From Planctomicrobium piriforme (GTDB taxonomy: Bacteria; Planctomycetota; Planctomycetia; Planctomycetales; Planctomycetaceae): a stretch of 64,000 nt of DNA. The notes beneath the pieces are model-generated. The model was not told the DNA's origin and did no database searches. It was given only the letters and a program-made list of their open reading frames with translations. Below are positions 46,010-56,900 of the stretch, piece by piece. The translations under genes and the position numbers were made by a program. The stretch is taken from assembly GCF_900113665.1 (NCBI RefSeq), contig NZ_FOQD01000011.1, positions 185,654-249,653 on the forward strand. Reading direction: 5' to 3'. The first letter of the stretch is position 1. The number at the start of each line of letters is the position of its first letter.

Positions 46010-46571
46010 CGAATTTCGCGATTGCTTGCAGCGAATCGCTTCCATCCTGCAGCAGTTTCGCCTTCGTTATTGTTTGACGGGCGGTGCTGCATTCATCGCG
46101 TATGGCGATCCACGCACGACGCAGGACGTTGATTTAATCGTGGATGTGGAGCGGTTGCGGGAGTGCTTGCCGCAACTGCTCTCCTTGCTCCGGGAAGAAC
46201 AGTTTTTGCTGACGGAAGAAACTGTCCGCGAGGCAGTCCGGTCTCAGCGTAAATTTCAACTGATTGATCTTGTCTCAACATTTAAGTTCGATTTGTATCC
46301 GCTCGAACTGGTTGAGGGCTTGTTGGATCGTGCCGTTGAAATGGAAATCATGCCCAACCTGCATTATCCGATTGCCTCCCGACCGGACCTGATCGCCTCC
46401 AAGGTGGTCGGGATCGGCAAGGGGAGTCATAAAAGTCGCCGCGATGTGCGATGGTTGATGTGGGGGGCCACCGATTATGAGCAGGCTCTCGCGCGCCAAT
46501 TCATTGAAGGCCTCGGTCTGACAGCGTTGCTGGAAGTAGTCTTGGCCGAACCTGACGAGATCGACGCCTGA
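45996..46571 (+). CDS. Nucleotidyltransferase (DUF6036 / AbiEii-like)
   Basis: 191 residues with a GTG start inside the preceding gene. The nucleotidyltransferase signature is RYCLTGGAAFIAYGDPRTTQDVDLIVDVERL: GG, then the DxD-type pair TQDVDLIV that binds metal. The later segment RPDLIASKVVGIGKGSHKSRRDVRWL matches the family's Lys-containing C-terminal region. Families of this type include type IV toxins and tRNA- or protein-modifying transferases. Whether it is a toxin, an antitoxin or an unlinked enzyme cannot be told from sequence. Confidence 0.8.
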   Translation: MYQVDEFRDCLQRIASILQQFRLRYCLTGGAAFIAYGDPRTTQDVDLIVDVERLRECLPQLLSLLREEQFLLTEETVREAVRSQRKFQLIDLVSTFKFDLYPLELVEGLLDRAVEMEIMPNLHYPIASRPDLIASKVVGIGKGSHKSRRDVRWLMWGATDYEQALARQFIEGLGLTALLEVVLAEPDEIDA

Positions 46572-46964
46572 AAAACGTCCTGACGTGACGCCATCCAAAG
46601 GCAGAGCGTTCGCCGATCACACGGACGAATCGCGGAGTGCGCTTGAGCAAAGGACCAAAAAGGCAATTGACTGGTGCGATAAGAAGTCGGTCCGCAGATC
46701 ACGCTGCCGACGCGACATCCTCTCGCCTCCGGTCTCCAACCTCCCCGCCTCCTTCGCGGTATCCACGCACTACAGAGCGTCGCCTCATGCTGCCCCAGGG
46801 CATGGCCCTGGACCGAGTGCCTTTGCACAGCTGCGCTGAGCTCCGGCGAGTCGACCAGGACATCAACCCTGGGGCCGATTCAAACAAACGTCTGCCTCCT
46901 TCAGGCTTCGAAAAGGTCGAACGCTGTGCAAGCGTTTCCTTGCGTCGGTTACCAGCCGACAGGT
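46572..46964. other. Intergenic region before tRNA-Asn
   Basis: Several open frames overlap here on both strands, but none has a good start or recognisable domain. I see nothing reliable apart from the tRNA that follows. Confidence 0.35.
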
Positions 46965-47040
46965 TGGTGGTTGGTACGGGAATCGAACCCGCGACTTCCA
47001 GATTAACAATCTGGTGCTCTTACCTCTGAGCTAACCAACA
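46965..47040 (-). tRNA. tRNA-Asn (GUU)
   Basis: 76 bases with CCA encoded. D-arm GCTCAGAGGTAAGAGC pairs perfectly. The anticodon stem CCAGA/TCTGG is perfect around loop TTGTTAA, so the anticodon is GTT. The T-loop TTCGATT lies in a 5-bp stem with one GT pair. The acceptor stem pairs at positions 2-7 but has T opposite C at 1-72. Confidence 0.9.
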
Positions 47041-47296
47041 TTGACGTCGCCCGGTCAGAACCCATTCACGAAACATGCAGCACCAAACCCTCTCAGGCAG
47101 CCTGCACGCCGCTGGACAGACGACGTCAACGACTAACTTGAGGACACGGCACTATCGCTCCTGGTTCTATACGAGCGTATCACTCGAAATACTTTTTCGG
47201 TAAAATTCCATGTTCGTACTCAGGCCTCAGACGAATAAGGACATCGTCGGCGTGTCGTTCAAACCCATCGCCAGAACGCAGGAACAGGAGTTTCTC

Positions 47297-49147
47297 ATGA
47301 GCTGCGAGTCCACCCGTCGCGCGAAACGACATCCAGTGATGATCCTACAAGTCCACTTGTGTTTGTCATTCTTTTGCTGCCAGGCGATCGCAGAGGCTGC
47401 TGAACCTGTCGCGAATCAGGCTGATACGACGAAACTGGCAACGACGGCGCAAGTGACCAGGCTACTTTCACCAGACGACCGTCACATTGCCTACGGCCAG
47501 ATTGCCATCGGACCAGAAAGTAAGCGCATCGTACGGATCATCGTCGGCAACAGTAATGGTGACCAGCGCCGGCCGTTGACACTGTCATCCGAAAATGTGC
47601 TCGACGTCCAATGGCACGGAAACGACCGAATTGCATATGTCACAGAGCATGGTCAAGATGGCTACTCGCTCATTGATATGAATGGCGCACCGGCAGGTGC
47701 AATCGCCATTCCCAGAGGCTGCGATTCGATCCACCATCAATGTCTCTCTCCGGATGGCCGGCTGCTGGCATTCTGCGGAAATGACTACGGAGAGATCCCA
47801 GCCGACGTGGACAGGAAGAAGTTCATCGCTGGTTTGCCGAAAGAGAAGGTACGCCACGGCGTCTTCGTCGTGAACCTTGCAGAGCAGACCGTCAAGCAGC
47901 TCCTCACCCAGACCGTCGCCAACCTTCCAGCCTGGTCGCCAGACTCACGCTTTCTGGCCGCAGGAATCGGCCAATACGTCAAGGACTATCCTCTGGCGAT
48001 CATTGATGTCATCACTGGAGAGGTGTCGCGCCCCGCCGTACAGGGTGCGGGCGTTGCCTGGTCTCCAGATGGAACGGCTCTGACCATGACGACCGACATT
48101 GCCAAAGGAGGGAGTTGGTACGGTGGAATTCCCCTGGATGGCGCACTAGGGCTTTGGGACATCAAGGCACAGCAGTTACAACGTCTTTCGCCTCCCGGTT
48201 CACATTCCATTGTCAAAGAGCCCTACTCGCGCATCATCGGCGGCAGTCTCCATCCAGTCTGGGCCCGAGATGGAAGGCGCATCGCCTTCGAAATGCGAGA
48301 GTCTCAAGCGACAAAAAGCGATCAGCAGCCCGCTGAGCGTCGAGAAATGTGGGTGGTTCGTCGCGATGGAACGGAATTAAGAAAAATCCTCAACCATGGC
48401 GTCGATCAATTAGCCTGGGGGGCGAACGACACGGAACTGCTATGGGTTGTGGATGGTCGGTTCGGTCGCACGAATCTTGAACTCGATACCGTCGGATTGG
48501 GGCTCTCTCCCTTTACACCGACAGGACAGTACATCATTCACGGACATATCACCGACGGTGCGGGGAAACCGTTGCCTGGCGTTGAAGTGACGGTCATGCA
48601 GGGAGTGGCCACGTTGTTTCCTGCTTTTGCGGTCCAAACTGACGCTCGCGGCAAATATGAAATCGCGCTCAATCATTTGTCGACTGGCGCGCACGCCATG
48701 TTGCGGGTTCGCATGGATGGCTATTTCGAGCAAACCCTCGCGAAGAAGAGTTTCGTAAGGGTCGCCGATGGCAGCGGCGACCGACCTCCCGAAGACAATG
48801 AAACGACACTCGTAGTGTCTCCGCAAAAGCCCTATCGTCTCGATTTCACCATGCTCCCTGCGGCGGCCGCGCGGGTCCAAATCCTCGATGTCAGCGGCAA
48901 TCCATTGAGTAACTTCAACATCTTCATGGACGGCGAAGAGTTATACCCTGCATGCATTGTACTGGCTCAGCAGACGACAGACGCAAATGGCAATGCGCAA
49001 TTCAACAATATTCCCTTGAAGGAATACTATTTCTCATTGAGATCCGGCCGACAGGAAATCAAAAGCACTCTCTTTAATTTCCAGACTCCAGAAGCTGTGG
49101 ATTTGCGACTCACATACAACGATTTGGACGGAACATTGAGCTTTTAA
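47297..49147 (+). CDS. Secreted TolB-like propeller plus carboxypeptidase-regulatory-like domain
   Basis: 616 residues from the ATG at 47297, which has AGGAG 6 bases upstream; the frame opens at 47210. A signal peptide (VMILQVHLCLSFFCCQAIAEAAEP) is followed by PD40/TolB-like propeller blades (LLSPDDRHIAYGQI, CLSPDGRLLAFCGN, AWSPDSRFLAAGIG, AWSPDGTALTMTTD, WARDGRRIAFEMR). A carboxypeptidase-regulatory-like domain follows (GHITDGAGKPLPGVEVTVMQ) and a second similar segment (ILDVSGNPLSNFNIFMDG). Such proteins are exported and probably bind other proteins or glycans. No peptidase domain is attached. Confidence 0.82.
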   Translation: MSCESTRRAKRHPVMILQVHLCLSFFCCQAIAEAAEPVANQADTTKLATTAQVTRLLSPDDRHIAYGQIAIGPESKRIVRIIVGNSNGDQRRPLTLSSENVLDVQWHGNDRIAYVTEHGQDGYSLIDMNGAPAGAIAIPRGCDSIHHQCLSPDGRLLAFCGNDYGEIPADVDRKKFIAGLPKEKVRHGVFVVNLAEQTVKQLLTQTVANLPAWSPDSRFLAAGIGQYVKDYPLAIIDVITGEVSRPAVQGAGVAWSPDGTALTMTTDIAKGGSWYGGIPLDGALGLWDIKAQQLQRLSPPGSHSIVKEPYSRIIGGSLHPVWARDGRRIAFEMRESQATKSDQQPAERREMWVVRRDGTELRKILNHGVDQLAWGANDTELLWVVDGRFGRTNLELDTVGLGLSPFTPTGQYIIHGHITDGAGKPLPGVEVTVMQGVATLFPAFAVQTDARGKYEIALNHLSTGAHAMLRVRMDGYFEQTLAKKSFVRVADGSGDRPPEDNETTLVVSPQKPYRLDFTMLPAAAARVQILDVSGNPLSNFNIFMDGEELYPACIVLAQQTTDANGNAQFNNIPLKEYYFSLRSGRQEIKSTLFNFQTPEAVDLRLTYNDLDGTLSF

Positions 49148-49177
49148 GTGTCACATCTTGATGCCATTTTGTGAAAG

Positions 49178-49249
49178 TGTCCATGCCAGGAGTCGAACCT
49201 GGTCTACGACCTTCGCAGAGTCGCGTGCTCTCCCTCACACTCCAAGGAC
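49178..49249 (-). tRNA. tRNA-like sequence, Arg (GCG), degenerate
   Basis: The T-arm (CCAGG TTCGACT CCTGG) is perfect and the anticodon stem CGACT/GGTCG pairs with one TG, loop CTGCGAA, anticodon GCG. The acceptor stem GTCCTTG/CATGGAC has one TT mismatch. Position 8 is G instead of the near-universal T, the D-arm is weak and CCA is not encoded. GCG is an unusual Arg anticodon in bacteria. It is either a decaying or a divergent tRNA. Confidence 0.55.
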
Positions 49250-49255
49250 GGGACA

Positions 49256-49320
49256 GGCTTGAGGGAAAGTGAACTTCTGACCTCTTCCTCAGGTCTGTCG
49301 CCTCAAGCCTCAAGCCTCGG
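49256..49320. repeat. CTCAAG-type inverted repeat (family 3)
   Basis: AGGCTTGAGG (from about 49256) faces CCTCAAGCCTCAAGCCTC (49301-49318), a perfect 10-bp inverted pair with an extra tandem unit. Same unit as in ileS at 1621-1644. It abuts the 5' end of the Arg-like tRNA. Confidence 0.7.
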
Positions 49321-49465
49321 CTGCAAGTGCGTCGGGCAGGAGTTGAATCACATAGGTCTCATTCACCGCTTTTCCATTTGCACACCGCTTCGACTCAAGG
49401 GGGGAGGCTTAACGCAAGCACCTGCAACGGCTTCTCACCTTAAGTCCCACGCCTGCCTGTACGGC

Positions 49466-50041
49466 TTAAATGCCAAACTGCTGTCGATAAATTGTGATCA
49501 CTTGTTCCTCATGTCGCCGAGCATATGCCTCTGCGTAAGTTTCCCCTCGGCACGGCTGGCGGCGCGAACGCGTCGTCATCCGATCGTGGTGATGCCCCAA
49601 TTCATGGATGAGGATATGAATGAGTTGAAACGCTCTCGCCGTTGCTTCCGTGAAGATCACACGTATTTGCTCCCCTTTCTTTTCCACGGGAACATCCAGT
49701 TTTGCGAAAATGGCGGAATGGCTTTCGTGAAAGTCGCGATAGCAACTTTCCCATTGAATTTCTCGCTCCCAAGCGCAGATGGCAACGACGCCTGACCGAT
49801 GCCATCCCATACAGTTCTGCCTGCCGGAATCCAAAACGATTGCATTCAATCCTTCGCGAAGTTGGTTCCAGTTCGGGAGCGATTCGACGAATCGTCTCAC
49901 TTCTCCCTTGCCGACCAGGTGCTTAAATCCCCGACCGGGTCTCCTTCGATCGACGACAAGTTCCGGCATCTCGGAGTCGAAATAGTTGATCGACTGTGCC
50001 CAGCGATTCTTACGCTGGACTTGCCCGCCCCTGACTCGCAT
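49466..50041 (-). CDS. HExxH zinc-peptidase-like protein, unknown
   Basis: 191 residues from the ATG at 50041; nine more codons are possible up to 50068. A metallopeptidase-type motif, LIHILIHELGHHHDRM, is preceded by a conserved-looking core (GLNAIVLDSGRQNCMGWHRSG and AICAWEREIQWESCYRDFHESH). The C-terminus has GETYAEAYARRHEEQV, which could supply a downstream Glu. No signal peptide is visible, so it is probably cytoplasmic. It lies between two degenerate tRNA-like sequences on the same strand. I do not recognise a named family. Confidence 0.65.
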   Translation of the reverse strand: MRVRGGQVQRKNRWAQSINYFDSEMPELVVDRRRPGRGFKHLVGKGEVRRFVESLPNWNQLREGLNAIVLDSGRQNCMGWHRSGVVAICAWEREIQWESCYRDFHESHSAIFAKLDVPVEKKGEQIRVIFTEATARAFQLIHILIHELGHHHDRMTTRSRRQPCRGETYAEAYARRHEEQVITIYRQQFGI

Positions 50042-50089
50042 TGCTGATCTGCGGTGTGTCTGAAACACGACGATTTTCCTCAGGTTCAG

Positions 50090-50185
50090 TGGCTCAAGTG
50101 GGATTCGAACCTCGGCCTTCGACGACCGCGGCCGGAGCCTTGCTGGTTCTGAGCCTGGGTGGTCTGCCAGTTGCCTACCGAGCCA
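50090..50185 (-). tRNA. tRNA-like sequence, Leu (CAG), degenerate
   Basis: The 7-bp acceptor stem (GGCTCGG/TTGAGCC, two GT pairs), T8-A9, the D-loop AACTGGCAGA, a Leu-type anticodon loop CTCAGAA (anticodon CAG), a long variable arm and the T-loop TTCGAAT are all present. The anticodon stem keeps only 3 of 5 pairs and the T-stem only 2 of 5. CCA is not encoded. Loops kept while stems decayed suggest a pseudo-tRNA. Confidence 0.5.
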
Positions 50186-50251
50186 TATTCACTTTGATGC
50201 CCAGGCGAAAGTGTCTTGCTCTTCAGCGGCAGCTCCATTGCCATTCGCAAC

Positions 50252-50288
50252 AAAAAAAAGCCCGATGTCGCTGTGACATCGGGCTTTT
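50252..50288. terminator. Bidirectional Rho-independent terminator
   Basis: AAAAGCCCGATGTC and GACATCGGGCTTTT form a perfect stem around GCT-G, with an A-run before and a T-run after, so it can work on both strands. It probably ends the transcript running leftward from ssrA and protects the Leu-like tRNA region. Confidence 0.85.
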
Positions 50289-50621
50289 CATGAGCCTGTC
50301 TCGCAGGGAGACGCGTCAGCAGCGCAGTTGTCGGCCTGACAACAGAAGAGCGAGAGAATCGCCAGTCTGTCGATCAGAATTCTGTTCGGAATCAAGTCGG
50401 TCGGACTTGGGATACGCACGAGATGCAGACATGACTCTCTGCTGGCTTGGGAAATTCTCGAATCGGCACAATCCGTCGACATCGATTGTTGGAAAGAAGA
50501 CCACGGCGATAACAAAAGGTTCGAGAGATTCAGTGATTTTCTTGAGCCAACGAAACAAACAGGCACACAGATGGCAGCAGAGCTGAGCATGCAAGTGATC
50601 GCAAACGTCATCATCTGACGC

Positions 50622-50663
50622 TCAAAAAGAAAAAGAGTCGCCAGATGTCAGATCTGACGACTC
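50622..50663 (-). terminator. Original ssrA terminator, now separated by the island
   Basis: Read on the minus strand, GAGTCG...CGACTC plus an inner ATCTG/CAGAT pairing form a hairpin (50635-50663), followed by CTTTTTCTTTTT. It ends one base before the left 21-bp repeat. In the uninterrupted chromosome this hairpin would follow the ssrA 3' end directly. Confidence 0.75.
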
Positions 50664-50684
50664 ATGGAGGCGGCGGGAATTGAA
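50664..50684. repeat. attL: left 21-bp copy of the ssrA 3' end
   Basis: Identical over 21 bases to 60838-60858, which is the 3' end of ssrA plus one flanking base (ATGGAGGCGG... ending GAATTGAA). It diverges on both sides: here the ssrA terminator lies to the left and island DNA (GCGGAAGGC) to the right. Confidence 0.88.
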
Positions 50685-50886
50685 GCGGAAGGCTTATCGC
50701 AGAACCATTGTGATAGCTGCACTTTGCGACAATCCCACGATGGTGAGCCAGTACCCTGTCAGTGTTTGTGCTTCTGCGAGTGTCTCCTGGTGTCGTCCCT
50801 TGACCCGGTGCTGATCTCGGTAATCAAACAATGGAAGGTTCTTCCGAGTTGCATCCAACAGGCGATTTCTCTGCTGTGCTCGCGAT

Positions 50887-50926
50887 GATCAGGAACACCG
50901 CTTATCATTAGCGGCTGATCCTTTTT
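50887..50926 (+). terminator. Intrinsic terminator at the left end of the island
   Basis: GATCAG and CCGCT pair with AGCGG and CTGATC (with a 5-base bulge) around TATCATT, then CTTTTT. It starts on the last bases of an open frame (50664-50888) that is in phase with the integrase if the island circularises. It ends 18 bases before the start of the large defence gene. Confidence 0.7.
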
Positions 50927-50944
50927 ACAGGCGGAGAGAGCGAT

Positions 50945-53900
50945 ATGGGCAAGCAAAGAAAATCTCCGAGTACAGGGGAGAAGGCAGCAATCGGAGGTTT
51001 TTTTCCGCAATTCGCACTTGCAGCAGAGATGGCACTTGATGCAGCTCAAAGAGGCATTTTTGACGGCATTCGACTCATCGATCCAGACGCCGGAATTGCG
51101 GATGACTTTCAAATCCTCACACCTAATCGACTTGATGCGTATCAGGTCAAGTGGGAAGGAACACCCTCTGCTCTTACGTTTGCAAGTTTCAAGGGAGAAT
51201 TGGCTAAGGGATTGGCCGATGCATGGAAGAGCTTGCAATCACTGAATCCACAAAAGCGTATTGTGATTCACCTGATCACAAATCGTCCCTTTTCAACCAA
51301 TGACAGTGTGGGCGACAAAAGTATTCTAAAGTCTAAAGGATGCTTTTATCACTTTGCGAAAGATGTTTTGCGAGAACTCTTTTCGCGCACAATCAGCATC
51401 TCCGATATTGAACCACATTGGACGAATGCCATCGCTGAACTCAGAGATGAAGTGAAACTCACAGAAGCTGAATTTGACAATTTCACAAAATGCCTCTCGA
51501 TCGACCACAAAGACGAAATCCAACTAGGACAAAGCGGATTATGTGAGGCTCCAGATTGGCGCCCAAACACGGAAGCCGAACGTCTCTATGTCCAGCTTCA
51601 GAAAGTAGTGTTCGATGCAAATACTCGTTGGATCGACGGGGCAATTTGCCTTTCTTTGGACGATATCGTAGACGCTGCGGGACTGAAATCTTGTGCCCAA
51701 TTGAGGAAAAAACATGAATTTCCGAAATCAGATATTCCCTACCGCGAAATCTCGGCTACTGCTACCCGACTGAAGGATCGGATCGAGTCATTAAGGGGAG
51801 GATACCTTTGTTTGGTGGGGTCTCCAGGAGCTGGAAAATCGACGCTTCTCTCTCAAACATTTGTCGAGTCAAGGTTTCGCGTTGTGGAATATTATGCGTT
51901 CATTCCTGGCAGCGATTCAGCCGCCGGTCGACGAGGCGAATCAGAAAACTTCTTCTTCGACCTAAATCGCCTCTTGAGAAATCTTGGAAGTACTCCGGGT
52001 GGTCCCAGTCGTCGCGGTCAAGATTCTGAGAGAGAAACATTCTCCGACCATCTCCAATGGCTCGGAAGAGATTATTCCAACTCCGGCCTCAAGACCATCA
52101 TTCTCGTTGATGGCCTCGACCACATTGACCGAGAGCAGCACCCTTCCCGATCGTTTCTAAAAGACCTTCCAGCGATCGCTGCAATACCTGACGGAGTTTT
52201 CTTTGTACTTGGAACTCAGCCTGTCTTGCTTCCCGATCTACGCCCGGAAGTCAACGATGCAATCAATGTTCCGGAACGCAGAATTCAGATGGATCGTCTC
52301 GGCCTGAAACAGTCTATCGAAATAGCTGACAATTTATTTCCTGATGATCCTGATAGCCTGCATCTCGCTGATTGTTTGCAAGCGAAAAGTGAGGGACACC
52401 CTCTTTCTCTTGCCATGCTAGTGAGAAAAGCAAGAGGCTTCATAAATGCAAAAACCACTCTTGAGATGCTGGAGAATGAGGAAACTATCGGAGACGATGT
52501 CATTTCTTATTACAAGCGGATCTGGAGATCTGAAGTCGAGAATTCACCTGGAGCAAGGGAGCTACTCGGGCTTGTCTGCCGTTGCCGAAATGGGTTTCAA
52601 TGGACATTTGCAACGCCTCTCGTGGGAATTTCCCGCGATGATCGTTTCCGTCTTAAGAAAACGCTGAACCATCTCTTCCGTGAAGACGGCACAGGTCACT
52701 GCTACTTCTTTCACAATAGCTTTCGCCTTTACTTATTAGATGCGACATCCTTGGGAATAGATGGCAAGCACGACAAAGAAGAGTCACGATCGTATTACAG
52801 GAAACTAGCTCACTGGGCCGAGACTGTCGAATCCGTCGATAAATGGGACGAATTCTATTACCACTGTCGGGCTGGTGATGATCAATTGGCCATTGCTTCC
52901 CTCGGATCAACATGGGTTCGTCGGCAACTTGAGACATTTCGGTCTCCCGCCACAATCAGAGAAGACTTGCAACAATTGTCGAAGGTTTCTCTGCATAGGC
53001 GAGACCTCATTTTATTTGCAAGATCTCTGATCGAATGGAGCGAGTTGTCATTAGTCGAATACTCATATTCCGATCATTACTCCGAAGCACTGGACATTCT
53101 ACTGTCGCTTGCGGAAAGCGAAACCGGAGATAAAAGAAAAGACTATCTCCAATCAATCCGGCAACTCGTTTATGAGAGTACCGAGCTACGAATTGGCGGT
53201 GAAACGGCTCTCTCAGCCGCAAAGCAATTGAAATTGATGGGCGAATCCGCCATGGCATCGCACATTTTCGAACTCGCAGAGCCAATTCGGCAACTGCACC
53301 AGGTTTCCACAAATTCACACAATGGCGATCAGTCATTACTAACGACATGGGCCGAGGTTGCTCCATTCTTTCGGAGCCCACAACAAATAGTTGACATGAT
53401 TACCACGGCTCCACTTTCGCGAGAGGAGTTTCCTCATGATCGGGACGTTTACAATCCAGAAGACTTACGCGACGAACTCTTTGCACACCTATGTTTCGGC
53501 TTGATCGAGATTGGTGACAATACCTCTCTCGCACCATTGGCAGATGCCTTGAAGGAACGATCGATAGTTCGCTGGTTGCGTGTGCAGCAAAAGCAGTTGG
53601 TCAATTCTCAAGAAAAACAACAAACTGCCCAAAAGATCATCGATGCATTTCTCGAAAGGCCCGACGAAGAGTTCCATCCAACTCTTTTGCTCCTACTTGC
53701 AGAATTGAGCATCAAATACCTTGATCAACGAGACCTGGCCCATCGCTTTTGGAGCGCCTGCGCCACATCACAAGTCAATCACCATGACTCTTACGACCGC
53801 GACTTGCCTAGGCACGCAAACGAATATTTTCGACGTTTCCGAATTCGTACCGTACTTGGTGAAAGCCCCGAGGTCTCATCAGACATCCCACTTACACACA

Positions 53901-56900
53901 ATGATGCCAGACGTCCTGATGTCTTCCTAGCACGCGCAACGGCGAAAATGGGGATTCTTCACGGATTGCAATGGCGCGATGGTTCTGTGCCACACGCTCT
54001 ATTTCGCAACGAAATGAGAGCAGCACTACGGATGTTTGAGCAAGCGAGAAACGAAGGGAATAAAGACTATGGATCGTCGTGGAGTTTGATGGCCGACAAA
54101 AGAGCGTCTTTTGTCGAACTCACAATTGAAGCCTTTGGGAGCGGAGATCTACTTAGTGCAATAACGTCTGTTCTGTCTGACTCTTGGTTGGAGGCACACA
54201 CTTTCTGGCGATACCATGAAAGGTTGTCACTCCTGCGTTGTCTATTTGAAGCAGGGGTAGAGCGGTCGTGGTGCCTTGGGCATGTCAATGCAATAAATCA
54301 GAACAGCCTGGACGATAGCAGTGGGCCAAACGAGCGGGCCACGTGGCGCCTTGACTTTGCAACAACATATGCCTTGCTTGGCGAAACAGAACTGGCTCGC
54401 AGATACATTTTCGAATCAATCGAATCACAAGGGAGCATTGGTTATCGAAAGGATTATCAACTTGAGACGTGGTGCCGCTGGTTGAGTCTTGCGAACAACG
54501 GTGACGAAACAAGGCAAGCCTGTAGATTAAGGCTGATGATTAACGCGAGCTGCGCCCAAGGAGACTCCGAATCATGGGCAGGAGATGTAGGAGAGCTGGC
54601 GCTAGCGGAAGCTGCAAAAGTCAATCCTCAGGGAGCCTTTTGTCTCGCAACGGAATTCGCTGAGCGAAGAGTCGTCAGCTTTTCTCGCGGCATCACTGCA
54701 ATCCTTAAAGCCATTCTTGAGAGCAGCCCAGAGCTTGCCACTCTGATAGCGGCAGTTCAGAGGCGGCTGCTTCTACTTCTCGACGAGCCAGACGACGACT
54801 TGCTCGTCAATGTATTGACTGCATTACAGTCCCAAGCGACAGAAGAGGCTCAGCGGCTCGACCAAGCAATCCTTGTGGATGCCTTACCCGAGAGTCGTAA
54901 TAAATGGCAGAGAGCATTGAACAAATCTTGCGGCAACGTGCCCTATACTGACTTACTGCAGTGCCACAATGCGGCCGACAAGAACGAAGATTCCGAAGAA
55001 CGACCTGAGACATACATATACTTGGGGAGCAACAACAAGCTTTCCATTGACGAGGCAATCCCGAGAGTCAACGAGCCTCAAGACATGTCAGTTTTACTAT
55101 CCGAAGCGACTGGAGACTATATTCGCCTAACCCCTTTGATTGTGCATCTATGCTCACTTTGGCCTGCAATTCACATAGTGCAGCTTGCCGAAAGGATCAA
55201 AAAGTCCGACAGCACAGGGAGCGATCTGATGATCTGCGCTGAGAGACTGAACGCCTTACAGAGAGCAAATGAGGCTGCTACAATTGCCGAATATGTGCTA
55301 CTTGAAAAGGGGACTGGCTATGAAGACGAGTGGTTTCGTTCTGGGCCGCTTGCCCGAGCATTCAGTCTATTCGCCAACCACCGTGGCCATGAAAGAGCAC
55401 GAGAAGTCGTATTGTCAGCCATCGAGAAGCGTCTCGTTGATCGTGCATACGTATCTGGAGGAATCCTACTGTTTGACTCCGTGTTTCCGGTCATTGGCAC
55501 TAAAGAAGAGATCATCACAATCGCGAATGACGTTGAAGAGTACATGTCACACGTGAGTCGCTACTCCAGCTTTCCTCATCAGTGGGAAGCACTGCCTGCA
55601 TCTGATTCGAAGCATGCTGTATTGCGTTTTTTGTTGGAACTGACGAATCATCCGGCGCATCTTCTCAACATTGCCGGCAAGCAGATACTCACGGAATTCT
55701 TATTGAGTCCACTGTCGGAAGCAGGAGACGTTACGCTGCTTACGGCAATCGCAGGCGGTCACTTCAGAACGAGGCGTGGACTGATCGTGTGCTTGGCAGC
55801 AGTAGCAGAAAGGGGCCTTGAGAAGGTCCGCCTGGCAACCGACTGGCTTCATGCGTGCTGCCAGTGTCTCGATTTTCAAGTTCGTGTCGAAGCAGAGCGT
55901 CTGTTGCATGCCCTCGGAGAGGAATTGCCCCAACAGCCATCGGAAGATCATACGATTATTATGCGATATCACGCTGAACCACTGGAACTTCCGCAGCCAT
56001 TTCATGAAGAACCTGTTTCGCAAACTGGCTACTTACCAGATACGTTTGATGCAAATGTGGTGCTGCGGCTCTTTGAGCATGAAGTGTCTGCTATTTCTAA
56101 CCTATCTAAAATCCCCGCAAAACGCATAGTCCGTAGAGCATATGACTTGATGCGACAATTCGAGAAAGATGAGCCTTGGGGAATGGCAGCGGAAAAGTTG
56201 TTCCGGAGCAGGATGGATGCCTCACGGATTCGCCTCGCCTTCCAGCGACTGAGGACGAGAGCAGCAGAGCAGGCAATTGCGTATGTACTGGCAGAACTAG
56301 CTGATTCTAGTATCGAAACAAAACGAAGATTGGTAGATCACATCCGGGCTTTCGAATTTTTCGATCCCAGGCTTCTCCTATTGACACCTCAAGAGCGCCC
56401 CCCGGAGATACAGATTCCTTCTATCACACATTCTCGGGACGAAGCAGATCAATGGGTTGATGAAGTTAAAGGAACATCTGACAATAACTTTGCAGATCGC
56501 GTGTTGGGGCAACGTGTGATTGCGGAGTTAACGTCCGTTCGTTTCGCCCGCCCGTCAGTTGAAGAGGTGCGACGTTCCAACATATGGATCACCCGCGAAA
56601 TCAAGGTGGATAGAGCCGATCAAGTGATCCCTCCTGGAACCGGAGAAAGAACGGAAGGCTACACTTCCTTCATGACATCACTAGCCTGCCTTGCTTTCCA
56701 GCATTTCCCACCACACTTTGCCACGCCGCATGGAGATTGGTTGGCCTGGAATGCGGCTGCGTCAGATAGAATAGGGTTGACGACCAATGCTAGCGGAGTG
56801 ATGGCGTGGGCGCGTGATGAGTGTGAGATAAGCGTGATACGTTGGACAGATGGCAACGAACATGCTGGACCTGAGGAAGAGTATATCGCTGACGGATGGC

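Noticed and set aside
49325..49400. A third tRNA-like sequence (GGCAGGAGTTGAATCAC)
   Set aside because: Only a T-loop-like stretch is visible. I could not form an acceptor or anticodon stem.
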